A stretch of DNA of 64,000 nt from an uncultured Actinomycetes bacterium (lineage in GTDB: Bacteria; Actinomycetota; CADDZG01; WHSQ01), in NCBI GenBank assembly GCA_937863385.1, contig CALMBW010000027.1:1-64000 (forward strand), given 5' to 3'. The notes beneath the pieces are model-generated. The model saw nothing but the letters and a program-made list of their open reading frames with translations, did no database searches and was not told the DNA's origin. The position numbers were made by a program, and so were the translations under genes. Shown here piece by piece: positions 34,366 to 42,628 of the stretch (the stretch's first letter is position 1; every line of letters starts with the position of its first letter).

Positions 34366-34653
34366 ATGGTTACTACCGTTGTTCTGGCCGTCTGCAACGT
34401 CCATCAGATCCCCGAAACCGCTGCTGCGGTGGCAGAGATCGAAGGCGTCTCCGAGGTTTACTCGGTCGCCGGTGACTTCGACCTCGTGATCATGGTTCGG
34501 GTACGAGACCACGATCAACTTGCAACCGTCGTATCCGAAAGGATCGCCAAGATCGAGGGTATCGAGCGAACGCAGACCCTCGTCGCGTTCAAGGTCTACT
34601 CCCGTCACGACGTCGAAGCGATGTTCTCTGTAGGTTTCGAGAACGGGGACTGA
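34366..34653 (+). CDS. Stand-alone Lrp/AsnC ligand-binding (RAM) domain protein
   Basis: The 95-residue protein is only the effector domain of the Lrp/AsnC family (VVLAVCNVHQIPETAAAV, EVYSVAGDFDLVIMVRVRD, IEGIERTQTLVAFKVYS) and has no DNA-binding helix-turn-helix. Such stand-alone RAM proteins bind amino acids and assemble as dimers or octamers. ThiI follows 7 bases downstream, so the two are probably co-transcribed. Confidence 0.85.
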   Translation: MVTTVVLAVCNVHQIPETAAAVAEIEGVSEVYSVAGDFDLVIMVRVRDHDQLATVVSERIAKIEGIERTQTLVAFKVYSRHDVEAMFSVGFENGD

Positions 34654-34660
34654 CGCCACG

Positions 34661-35890
34661 GTGAGCAGCCTTGGGGGGCCTCTGCCGCCCGGTTACGACG
34701 CAATCGTCGTCCACCATCACGAACTCGGACTCAAGGGCAAGAACCGGGAGTTCTTCGAGGGCATCTTGTTGCGGAACCTCAAACGTGCTCTTCGGCACAC
34801 GGGCTACAAGAAGATGCGGCGGATCTTCGGCCGCATCATCGTCGATCTGACCCCCGACGCTTTAGCCGAAGAAGCTGCCCACAGGGCCGCCAACCTGTTC
34901 GGGGTCGCCTACGTGGGATTGGGCAGGAAGGTGCAACCTGATCTGGAGATGATCTCCCAGATCGCGATGGGCTACATGCTGCAAGAGCCCTTCGAGAGCT
35001 TCCGCGTCCGAGCCCGCCGTACCTACTCGAGTTTCGAAGGCAAGTCGCAACTGCTTCACGAGGTCCTCGGTCAACGCATCAAGGATGCGACGGGAGGACG
35101 GGTGGACCTCAAGCATGCCGAAGCGACCGCATGGATCGAACTCTTCGCCAACTCCGGCATCGTGTACAGGAGGCGCATCGAGGGGCCGGGGGGGCTTCCC
35201 AGCGGCGTCAGCGGCAAGATGATCTGTCTGCTGTCGGGTGGGATCGATTCACCGGTTGCTGCCTGGCGGATGGCCCGGCGAGGATGCACCGTGGAGTATC
35301 TGCACTTCCACGGCCAACCGTTCACCGATCGCTCCTCCGTAGGCCAAGCGGTTGAGATCGCTCAGGCGTTCACCCGCTACCACCCCAGCATCGCCCTTCA
35401 CCTGATTCCCCTTGGCGACATCCAGCAAGAGATCGTGATGAACTGCCCGGCCGAATTGCGCGTGGTCCTCTACCGGCGCTTCATGATGCGGATAGCTTTC
35501 CGGCTGGCCAAACAACGCCGGGCTAAGGCATTGATCACCGGCGACGCGCTGGGGCAGGTGGCATCGCAAACCATCGAGAACATCACGACCATCTCCGCCG
35601 CCGTCCCCGGTGCTCAAGTTATCCGGCCCCTGATCGGCATGACCAAACAAGAGATCATGGATACGGCCAAGCTGATCGGTACCTATGAGATATCGACTCG
35701 CAAGTACCAGGACTGTTGCGTGCTGTTCGAACCTCGATCCCCCGCGATCCGCGCTACGCCGGAAGAAGCCGCGGAAGCCGAAGCCACTCTGGACGTCGAT
35801 GCGCTCGTCGACAAAGCCCTGCAAGGGCTCGAAACAAGACTCTTCGAACTCGGCGAACCACCAGGTTGGGAGCTGGCAGCAGAAGCCTGA
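34661..35890 (+). CDS. thiI: tRNA 4-thiouridine synthase ThiI
   Basis: This enzyme adenylates U8 of tRNA and transfers sulfur to give s4U; it may also support thiamine thiazole synthesis. The order is an NFLD/THUMP domain (about 1-165, with HHELGLKGKNREFFEG) and the PP-loop ATPase with SGGIDSP (about 190-196). A conserved Cys follows in CCVLFEP near residue 350. It ends without the C-terminal rhodanese domain of the E. coli enzyme, as in many Gram-positive bacteria, so persulfide must come from elsewhere. GTG 34661 is the start. Confidence 0.92.
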   Translation: MSSLGGPLPPGYDAIVVHHHELGLKGKNREFFEGILLRNLKRALRHTGYKKMRRIFGRIIVDLTPDALAEEAAHRAANLFGVAYVGLGRKVQPDLEMISQIAMGYMLQEPFESFRVRARRTYSSFEGKSQLLHEVLGQRIKDATGGRVDLKHAEATAWIELFANSGIVYRRRIEGPGGLPSGVSGKMICLLSGGIDSPVAAWRMARRGCTVEYLHFHGQPFTDRSSVGQAVEIAQAFTRYHPSIALHLIPLGDIQQEIVMNCPAELRVVLYRRFMMRIAFRLAKQRRAKALITGDALGQVASQTIENITTISAAVPGAQVIRPLIGMTKQEIMDTAKLIGTYEISTRKYQDCCVLFEPRSPAIRATPEEAAEAEATLDVDALVDKALQGLETRLFELGEPPGWELAAEA

Positions 35891-35906
35891 GATCTAGGCC
35901 GGAAAA

Positions 35907-37616
35907 CTAGAGCTTGCCCTTTATCGCCGTCCGGATGTTGCGTGCGATGTCGCCCAAGCCACTCACCTTGTCCGCGATCTTCGGCGAGCCGAGGAGCTTG
36001 ATCGCACCTTGAGTGAAGTTCCTGGTGGCGTCGTCGTACGGGAACCACCACGGGTTCTTCAGGGACGGTGTCTGGTTGATGGCGACGTGCACCGGGACCG
36101 AGAACTCCTGTAGTCCAAGCTCGCCGTTCAGACGCCCGAATCCAGATTCGCCTACCCCGCCCCAACTGGCCCAAGGGACCGCCGGAAGCTGCCCGTGGGT
36201 GTTCGAGGCGATCGCACCGGCCCTGAGCTGCCGAGCGAGCTCGTCGGCACGCTTCTTGCTCTTGGTCCACACCGACGCCGTCAGATTGGTGGCTTCTTCG
36301 TTTGCACGTCTTACCGCTTCGTCTTCGTCTTGCACGCGGGTGATGGTGACCACCGGTCCGAAGGTCTCTTCGTGCAGCACCTTCATCTCGTCATTGACGT
36401 TCTCGATGATCGTAGGTGCGTACCAAAGGCTGCCGTCCTTGTTGACCACCCCAGCATCCGGTCCCCCGGCAAGCAGGCGTGCCCCGTGCTTGACCGCGTC
36501 GTCGACCTGTTCCTTGACGATGTCAAGCTGCCGTCCGAAGGTCAACGAGCCGACGTCGCCGTCATCGCCGCCGAGGCGGACCTTCTGGAGCTTGTCGAGC
36601 AAAGCAGAAGTGAACTCGTCCGCGATCGAGTCGACGACGTAGACACGTTCGATGGAGCAGCAGGTCTGGCCGGCGTTGAAGAATGACCCCCACAGAACGC
36701 CCGAGCTGGCTACGTCGACATCTGCATCTGACGCCACGAGCGCGGCGTCCTTCCCACCTAGCTCCATGACCACCGGGGTCAGGTGCTTGGCTGCCGCCGC
36801 ACAGATAAGACGTCCAGTGTGGGGTGACCCCACGAATGAGATCTTGTCGCACGGCGCGTCGACCAGAGCCGCGCCAACATCACCACCACCCTGGATGACG
36901 GTGGCAACACCAGACGGAAGCGGCTCGAGGATCTTTCGCAGTAGCTCGCCGCATGCGGGAGTTACTTCCGAAGGCTTGATCACCACGACATTGCCCGCGA
37001 ACAGTGGAGTGATGAAAGCCAGGAACGAGTTAGTGATCGGGTAGTTCCACGGCGTGATGCATCCGACGACACCGAAGGGGCGCCACTCGACACGGGATGA
37101 CAGACCAAGAAGTCCTCCCGCGATGCGACCAACCCTCTTGGGCTTCAGAGCTTTCTCGGTCGCCCGCTCCAGATAGCTCATCATCATCAGGGCCGGCATC
37201 ACGTCGTGCGCCAGGGCCTCGGTCCGGGGTTTACCGCACTCGGCGGCCACGGTGTCGACGATCTCGTCCATCAGCTCGTAGACCCGATGGCGGACCTCTT
37301 TGAGGATCCGAACCCTCCCGGCGGGCAGGATCGCCGCCCACTCCGGCGCAACCTTGCGCGCTCTGGCAACGACTTCAGCCACCTCGGCAGGATCGATCGT
37401 AGGGATCTCGCCCAAGGTTTCGCCGGTTCGAGGGTTGAACGACCTAAGCATCGGAGACTGCTTGGGAGCCTTCTTGCGCCGGGGCGTGGAGACGGAAGAA
37501 CCCTTCGGCGTACTGACCGCCTTCGTGGTCCTCGTGGTCTTCGTGGTCTTAGCCGCGCCCGCCTTGGCCGGCGCAGGGGTCTTTCCGGGGGTGCTGCTGG
37601 AGCCGGGCGTAGCCAT
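35907..37616 (-). CDS. NAD(P)-dependent aldehyde dehydrogenase with Thr/Lys-rich N-terminal extension
   Basis: The 569-residue enzyme has the ALDH core: GVVGCITPWNYPITNSFL (cofactor entry), the Glu base in VVMELGGKDAALV and the catalytic Cys in FFNAGQTCCSIERVYV. It also has the late HEETFGPVVTITRV and FGRLNGELGLQEFSV. It most resembles succinate-semialdehyde or broad-range fatty-aldehyde dehydrogenases. The first about 55 residues are low-complexity Ala/Lys/Thr/Pro (histone H1-like) and do not belong to the ALDH fold. The real start is probably ATG 37616, since the tail precedes the core without another good site. The C terminus has a non-standard basic extension. Confidence 0.88.
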   Translation of the reverse strand: MATPGSSSTPGKTPAPAKAGAAKTTKTTRTTKAVSTPKGSSVSTPRRKKAPKQSPMLRSFNPRTGETLGEIPTIDPAEVAEVVARARKVAPEWAAILPAGRVRILKEVRHRVYELMDEIVDTVAAECGKPRTEALAHDVMPALMMMSYLERATEKALKPKRVGRIAGGLLGLSSRVEWRPFGVVGCITPWNYPITNSFLAFITPLFAGNVVVIKPSEVTPACGELLRKILEPLPSGVATVIQGGGDVGAALVDAPCDKISFVGSPHTGRLICAAAAKHLTPVVMELGGKDAALVASDADVDVASSGVLWGSFFNAGQTCCSIERVYVVDSIADEFTSALLDKLQKVRLGGDDGDVGSLTFGRQLDIVKEQVDDAVKHGARLLAGGPDAGVVNKDGSLWYAPTIIENVNDEMKVLHEETFGPVVTITRVQDEDEAVRRANEEATNLTASVWTKSKKRADELARQLRAGAIASNTHGQLPAVPWASWGGVGESGFGRLNGELGLQEFSVPVHVAINQTPSLKNPWWFPYDDATRNFTQGAIKLLGSPKIADKVSGLGDIARNIRTAIKGKL

Positions 37617-37631
37617 CTGCTCTCCTATCCG

Positions 37632-37871
37632 CTAGCCGCCGGTGAAAGGTGGCATCAAGGTTACCTCTGCTCCTTCGCCAACCCGAGCGGCGAGGTCACA
37701 GGGCTCGCCATCCAGTATCGCCAAGAAGACCATCCCCGGGGAGACCCCCAGGTACTCGGCTACGGACGCCACGGTCGATCCGGGCGCCACGTCAACCTCA
37801 ACGATGTCTCCCGGGCGCTCGGCTCCGACGATCTCCCGGATACTCCCGTAGGCGCGCACGCTGACCTTCAC
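37632..37871 (-). CDS. MoaD/ThiS-like ubiquitin-fold sulfur carrier
   Basis: From GTG 37871 the 79-residue protein is VKVSVRAYGSIREIVG and so on to the C-terminal double Gly (MPPFTGG), the mark of MoaD/ThiS sulfur carriers whose Gly-Gly becomes a thiocarboxylate. An upstream in-frame GTG/ATG would add a 34-residue arginine-rich sequence that does not belong to the fold. It overlaps the peptidase gene by 4 bases. No MoaE, MoeB or ThiF is nearby, so its acceptor is unknown. Confidence 0.75.
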   Translation of the reverse strand: MKVSVRAYGSIREIVGAERPGDIVEVDVAPGSTVASVAEYLGVSPGMVFLAILDGEPCDLAARVGEGAEVTLMPPFTGG

Positions 37872-38977
37872 AGGGCCCGCTCCAGGACGATCTTTCCCAG
37901 CACGGATCTCGCAACGGCCGTGGCACGGTCCAAGGCCGCGGGGTCGACATTCTCCATCACGTCCGTCGGCCAATGCCAGTTCGGCGGGACCCCTTCATCG
38001 CTCACCGCTAGAAGGGTCATCGCCGGTATCCGCTCACGCAGCAGCACCGTCGCATCGGTAGGAAGCCCCTTGAAGGGTTCGTCCTCGGCACCCGCGGCCA
38101 CGGCGGCCGCCAGCATCTTCTTGTCGGCGCGCCGCTCCCGCAGGACTCCTTCTGCCGAAACCGCGATCAATCGCCCGGCGCCCACGTTGTCGATGTTCAA
38201 CATCCGTGCCCCGTCTAGCTCGTCGCGATATCGATCCACGAACGCTCGCGCTCCGATCATCCCGGCCTCTTCGCTACCGGTCACCACGAACCACACACGG
38301 TCTCCCCAATCCATACGAGCGAGACGCATCAGAACCGCGACTCCCGAGGCGTTGTCGTTGCCTCCGGCTACCAGTGGCATGCGGAAGTGCCCGTAGAGCA
38401 GAAGGGACATCACCACCGCCAGATAGAAAGCGATGGCACCGGCAGGTACCCACATCGCCGCTGGCAGTTCACGGCCGGCTTCGGCTATCCAGGCCGCGGC
38501 AGCCAGAACACAGACCGACGCGAGCGCAAGGTTCAAAGCAACCACCGAGCTATGGAAGCTACCGACCACCGAAGGATGAAAGCTCGGCGAAGAACGCGCC
38601 GAATCCATATGGGCGATGACGACGGCCTCAGGCCGGGTGGATCCAACCGGGCGAGCGATCACATTGCGTGAACGACCCGACCGCGGCCGGACCAGCGGAT
38701 CGCCCTCGGAGTCACGAGCGTACGCAACGAACGCCGCAAGACTCAAGGGAACGGCTGCCGCTGGTAACGGGACCACTAGCAGCGCGGCAACGAAAGCCGT
38801 CGCGAAGTAGGCGACGAACCAGGGCGCATAAGCCGGCCGCGAGAAAAACTCCTCGATCTCGGCCTCGAAGCCCAGCTCACCCAACTGCGCTGCGCACCAA
38901 TGCGCGGCGCGTTGCTCGGCGGGCGAGCACGGCGGCCGCGGCCCGATCTCGACCGCCAGAGCCCGGATGGTGTCCAC
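37868..38977 (-). CDS. Membrane M28-family zinc aminopeptidase-like protein
   Basis: GTG 38977 (VDTIRALAVEIGPRPPCSP) is chosen because a terminator of the upstream gene lies at 39006-39034; the longer frame would run through it. Metal ligands of the co-catalytic M28 site: His in VIAHMDSA, Asp in GGNDNASGVAVL, Glu pair in TGSEEAG, Asp in LNIDNVG and His in NWHWPTD. Three or four hydrophobic segments (about 80-120, 165-190 and 200-225) anchor it to the membrane, as in the Fxna/Vps70-like subgroup. It probably trims peptides at the membrane. It is transcribed together with the MoaD-like gene. Confidence 0.85.
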   Translation of the reverse strand: MDTIRALAVEIGPRPPCSPAEQRAAHWCAAQLGELGFEAEIEEFFSRPAYAPWFVAYFATAFVAALLVVPLPAAAVPLSLAAFVAYARDSEGDPLVRPRSGRSRNVIARPVGSTRPEAVVIAHMDSARSSPSFHPSVVGSFHSSVVALNLALASVCVLAAAAWIAEAGRELPAAMWVPAGAIAFYLAVVMSLLLYGHFRMPLVAGGNDNASGVAVLMRLARMDWGDRVWFVVTGSEEAGMIGARAFVDRYRDELDGARMLNIDNVGAGRLIAVSAEGVLRERRADKKMLAAAVAAGAEDEPFKGLPTDATVLLRERIPAMTLLAVSDEGVPPNWHWPTDVMENVDPAALDRATAVARSVLGKIVLERAL

Positions 38978-39005
38978 GCTCTTCAGCCTAAGGGCACCGC
39001 ACGCA

Positions 39006-39034
39006 ACAGCGCCGCCCCTTCGGGGCGGCGCTGT
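39006..39034 (-). terminator. Terminator of the rhodanese transcript
   Basis: The perfect 13-bp stem ACAGCGCCGCCCC/GGGGCGGCGCTGT with a 3-base loop lies 39 bases after the rhodanese stop on the minus strand. Confidence 0.85.
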
Positions 39035-39072
39035 TCGTGCCAGTAGGCGTTGCGTGATGAGGTGCTCGTTGA

Positions 39073-39921
39073 CTAGACGTCCTTCTCGATGGGAACGCCT
39101 ACAAGGCTGCCGTACTCGGTCCACGAACCGTCGTAGTTCTTGACATCGCCGTAGCCGAGCAACTCCTTGAGCACGAACCAACTGTGTGAGCTGCGCTCAC
39201 CGATGCGGCAGTAGGTGACGACCTCTTTGTCGGCGGTCACTCCCTCGGCCTCATAGAGCGCTTTGAGCTCGTCGGCGGACTTGAAGGTGCCGTCTTCCCG
39301 AGCGGCCTTTGCCCACGTCACATTCGCCGCGCCCGGGATGTGACCGGGAAGTTGCGCCTGCTCCTGAGGGAGATGGGGTGGTGCCAGCAGCTCGCCTCGG
39401 AACTCTTCGGGTGAACGGACATCGATCCACGCCTCGCCGCCCTTGCGGGCACGGGCGATCACGTCGTCGCGGAAGATGCGGATCGACTCGTCCGGTGCGC
39501 CGATCGAGAACGTCGTAGCCGATCTGTTGGGCTCGTCCTGCACCAGCAGCCGGCTCTCGAGCTCCCACTTCTTGCGGCCACCATTGAGGAGCTTGACGTT
39601 CTCCACACCACGCAGTTTGAACAGCCAGTACGCGTAGGTGGCGAACCAGTTGTTGTTCCCACCGTAGAGAACGATGGTGTCGTCCGACGAGACACCCTTG
39701 CTGCCCAGAAGCTCGGCGAGTTCCTCGGACGAGATGAACTCGCGGGTGGGCAGACTGCGAAGCTCGGTCGCCCAATTGATCGAGATCGCGTTGGGGATGT
39801 GTCCCTTCTCGTAGGCCTGGAAGTCTTCATCGACCTCGACGATCGCCAGCTTCGAGTCATCGAGGTTGCTCTCGAGCCAATCCGTCTCTACGAGGACGTC
39901 GGGGTTTGCGTACTCGGCCAC
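39073..39921 (-). CDS. Thiosulfate sulfurtransferase (rhodanese, two domains)
   Basis: The 282-residue protein has two rhodanese domains. The first is catalytically silent, with VLVETDWLESNLDDSK and IVLYGGNNNWFATYAYW. The second has the active-site Cys in VTYCRIGERSSHSWFVL. It transfers sulfane sulfur from thiosulfate to cyanide or other thiols. CRIGERS is typical of the actinobacterial CysA/SseA type. It is co-transcribed with the ArsR-like gene directly upstream (stop 39925, start 39921), probably as its target. Confidence 0.92.
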   Translation of the reverse strand: MAEYANPDVLVETDWLESNLDDSKLAIVEVDEDFQAYEKGHIPNAISINWATELRSLPTREFISSEELAELLGSKGVSSDDTIVLYGGNNNWFATYAYWLFKLRGVENVKLLNGGRKKWELESRLLVQDEPNRSATTFSIGAPDESIRIFRDDVIARARKGGEAWIDVRSPEEFRGELLAPPHLPQEQAQLPGHIPGAANVTWAKAAREDGTFKSADELKALYEAEGVTADKEVVTYCRIGERSSHSWFVLKELLGYGDVKNYDGSWTEYGSLVGVPIEKDV

Positions 39922-39924
39922 TTG

Positions 39925-40356
39925 CTACTCCTCTCCTTCTGATCTCTCCTGGATCTCCAGCAGTTCCTGGACCCGGGATAGCTGTCGCGTTGCATCGAGG
40001 AGCAGACGTTCGAGAACGCGAACCTCGACCTGAATCTCCGTTAGTCGCACCTGGGTGCGCAGCGGCGATTCGACGTCTACGCCCGCTTCTTCCAGCGAAC
40101 CGATCTCGCCTTCCCAGGTGAAATAGACCTTGGCCGGACGCCCCTTGTCCCGGCGTCTCGTCTCGGTCATCAAGAAGCCCGACTCCACCATCAGGTCCAG
40201 GTGGGCCCTCGCTACGTTGGGGTGGATGTCGAAGGCTCCGGCGATCTCCTTGACCGTCTTGGGGCCGGTCTTGAGCAACATGGACAGGATCGCCGCCCGG
40301 GTGGGCAAGCTGAGGACCTTCGCGGTCCTGGTTGCAGAGTCGTCTCCGAGCGCCAT
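39925..40356 (-). CDS. ArsR-like winged-helix regulator
   Basis: The 143-residue protein has a winged helix: LPTRAAILSMLLKTGPKTVKEIAGAFDIHPNVARAHLDLM, the pattern of ArsR/MarR-type DNA binding, with a wing RRDKGRPAKVYF. A C-terminal coiled coil (about 95-140) is probably the dimerisation part. No Cys cluster for metal binding is visible. It precedes the rhodanese gene in one operon and likely autoregulates. Upstream, around 40380-40400, CTATT and AATAG flank TGCAAGTG-like bases, a possible operator. Confidence 0.85.
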   Translation of the reverse strand: MALGDDSATRTAKVLSLPTRAAILSMLLKTGPKTVKEIAGAFDIHPNVARAHLDLMVESGFLMTETRRRDKGRPAKVYFTWEGEIGSLEEAGVDVESPLRTQVRLTEIQVEVRVLERLLLDATRQLSRVQELLEIQERSEGEE

Positions 40357-40409
40357 GCCCCCTTGATAGCAGACTTTTGCCTATTCTGCAAGTGTTAATA
40401 GTGCAAATC

Positions 40410-41501
40410 CTAGGGCGTGGAGAAGGTCAGCCTCTCTGGCGTTGCGTTGAGGGCCTCGGCCCCCTCCGCGGTGAGCAGGACCAGGTTCTCGTAGCGGAGA
40501 CCGAACCTGCCCGGGACATAGATCCCCGGCTCGATCGAGAAGCAGTTGCCTGCCTTCAGGGGCACTTCATTGCCCTCCCGGATGTAGGGATGCTCGTGGA
40601 CGTCGAGTCCCACACCGTGCCCGGTGCGATGGATGAAGTAGTCACCGTAGCCGGCCTCGGTGATGACCGAGCGAGCCACTCGGTCGACCTCCTGCGCCGG
40701 TACGCCCACGGCGACCGAATCGAATGCAGCACTCGCGGCACTCAGCAACACCTCATAGGCATCGGATACCTCAGGCGCAACCTCGGCCGGGAAGATCACG
40801 CGCGTCGTGTCCGACTGGTAGCCGTTCACCGCGGCACCGATATCGATCAGCAGCGGTTGAGCCGTGTCGATGGGCACATCCCCGCCTGCGTAATGTGGCA
40901 TCGAGGCATTGGCTCCGGATGCCACGAGCAGCTCCTCCCACGGATGGTGTCCCAACTCCTGGTAGCGCAACGAGATGCGCCGTGCGAGTTCGATCTCGGT
41001 CATCGACCCAACGTGTTGCGACGCGACCCACATCACCATCTCGTCGGTGACCCTGGAGGCTTCTCGCAGCGCGTCGGCTTCGGCCGCATCCTTGCAAGCC
41101 CGAAGGCTCGCAACCGTTCCACGATCGATCTCGACATCGATCGATGGCCGTGCAGAGCGCATCTGCTGGACAACCCCGAAGGGCAACGTCTCCGAGACAT
41201 GCACGGCCCCGATCCCTTCGAGAGCTTCTTTCAGGGCACCCTCGGGACCTTGGGTGTCATCCCAGTCGAGGAACCTGCAATCCGGAACATGCCGCGATTC
41301 CTCCAACAACATCGAAGGAACGACCATCTGCAGCTGACCCTCGGCAGGCACCAGCAGTCCCATCACCCGCTCCATGCTCAAGGGAGCCAGTCCGGTCAGG
41401 TAACGAAGATCGAACGAAGGATGCACCCACAGGGCCCGCACCCCGCCCGAGCGCATCGCATCACGCAAACGCCCCATCCGAGCGGCGTAGACCTCCTCCA
41501 T
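40410..41501 (-). CDS. M24 metallopeptidase (Xaa-Pro aminopeptidase/dipeptidase)
   Basis: The 363-residue protein has an N-terminal creatinase-type domain (1-135) and a pita-bread catalytic domain. Metal ligands: Asp in LLIDIGAAV, Asp in YQSDTTRVI, His in HRTGHGVGLDVHE, Glu in SIEPGIY and Glu in LRYENLV. The family (PepP/PepQ) cleaves N-terminal or dipeptide X-Pro bonds. It is separated by 50 bases from the ArsR-like gene, and its start (MEEVYAARMGRL) lies 30 bases from the end of the GH114 gene. Confidence 0.9.
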   Translation of the reverse strand: MEEVYAARMGRLRDAMRSGGVRALWVHPSFDLRYLTGLAPLSMERVMGLLVPAEGQLQMVVPSMLLEESRHVPDCRFLDWDDTQGPEGALKEALEGIGAVHVSETLPFGVVQQMRSARPSIDVEIDRGTVASLRACKDAAEADALREASRVTDEMVMWVASQHVGSMTEIELARRISLRYQELGHHPWEELLVASGANASMPHYAGGDVPIDTAQPLLIDIGAAVNGYQSDTTRVIFPAEVAPEVSDAYEVLLSAASAAFDSVAVGVPAQEVDRVARSVITEAGYGDYFIHRTGHGVGLDVHEHPYIREGNEVPLKAGNCFSIEPGIYVPGRFGLRYENLVLLTAEGAEALNATPERLTFSTP

Positions 41502-41533
41502 AGGGGAAGTCTAGATGCGAGTGGCCGGCCCGA

Positions 41534-42340
41534 TCACTCCCAACAAGGGTTGCGCCAGGCTTTCAGGCTGTACCGCTTGCGCATCGAGGTAAAGCCCATC
41601 TCAATAGCCTCAGCACAGAACTTGGACTTCTTCAACTCGTACTCGACGTTGAAGACTGCCTTGTCGTTTTCGATGAAGGCTGCATACTCACCGCACTCGT
41701 TGTATTGGAAACACTGTTCGTTCACGACGAAATCCCAGTTCGGCTCGAGCTCTTCGCCAAGCTGGGGCAGGTTCTTGAGGCCGGCCGACAAACCGCGTGC
41801 ATGAGCGGCTTCCGACAGGTAGGTCAGATATTCGAGCTGATCGGCTTTGGTGAGAGGGAACCCCGTGTCGTTCGTGTAGCCGTCTACATTGTCGTACTCG
41901 ACACCGTCGAATCCCTTCGCTGCGCATCTGTCGAGACGTGCATCCATGATCTCTTTCAGCTCGGTCAGTGCTCTGACGTCGAGCCACCGCTCCCCCGGCC
42001 ACCCGTCTAGCGGCTTGCCCAGGATCTCTTCGGGGAAGTCATCAGCATCCGGACGCCAGTCTTCGTAAGACCCCGCCGACACGTAACAGATGACCTTGCG
42101 GCCCTGTTCGTGAAGCTTAGTGACCAGCTTCTTTCGGGAGTCGAACATGTCGATGTCATAGACCTCGGCCGCCACGGTCGTATCGACCTTCCCCTGGAGT
42201 TGCCACTGGAAAGTGACCCCGGGAGCAGGGACCCAGATATCGGCCGCGGTTGACTCCGTGGTCACACCAGCCGAGGCGGGTAAGCCCATCAAAGACGAGG
42301 AAACCAAAGCGACCACCCAGGTCGCGCAGAAGCGTCGCAT
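41534..42340 (-). CDS. Secreted GH114-type endo-alpha-1,4-polygalactosaminidase-like protein
   Basis: The 268-residue protein has a signal peptide (MRRFCATWVVALVSSSLMG, cleavage near PASA) and a TIM-barrel of the Glyco_hydro_114 type. Motifs: TFQWQLQGK, YDIDMFDS, VICYVSAGSYEDWRPD, LDVRALTELKEIMDARLD and GFDGVEYDNVDGYTNDTGF. The acidic residues in ICYVSAGSYEDW and VEYDNVDGY are probably catalytic. This family degrades galactosaminogalactan-like polymers in bacteria and fungi. It may process the cell's own or a competitor's exopolysaccharide. Confidence 0.9.
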   Translation of the reverse strand: MRRFCATWVVALVSSSLMGLPASAGVTTESTAADIWVPAPGVTFQWQLQGKVDTTVAAEVYDIDMFDSRKKLVTKLHEQGRKVICYVSAGSYEDWRPDADDFPEEILGKPLDGWPGERWLDVRALTELKEIMDARLDRCAAKGFDGVEYDNVDGYTNDTGFPLTKADQLEYLTYLSEAAHARGLSAGLKNLPQLGEELEPNWDFVVNEQCFQYNECGEYAAFIENDKAVFNVEYELKKSKFCAEAIEMGFTSMRKRYSLKAWRNPCWE

Positions 42341-42628
42341 TCCTTCAATATCGGACGTTTGACCTCCGGACTACAACCCCCGGATAGGGCCATCTGGTTG
42401 TGACCCAGTGGGACTACGGAGCAGCCTGGGCCAGCGAGTGAGATCCGGTGCTCGATTGGATGCGATCAAGCGAGGAACTGTGGTGGAACGGACTTTTCCC
42501 CACAAGAAAATGAAAAAGTATTGCTAGTCCCCGCTGAAAGCTTGCTAAACCTGGACACATGGATAAACAAGGAGAACTAGGCGGAACGGGACCCAAGGCA
42601 GCTCGACTACGGCTACGACGCGAGGGGC

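Noticed and set aside
37872-37973. Long N-terminal extension of the MoaD-like protein.
   Set aside because: The 34 extra residues are arginine/glycine-rich, overlap the M28 coding strand frame and do not fit the ubiquitin fold.
38978-39181. Start of the M28 peptidase at 39181.
   Set aside because: It would run through the 39006-39034 terminator and add a non-family Arg-rich stretch.
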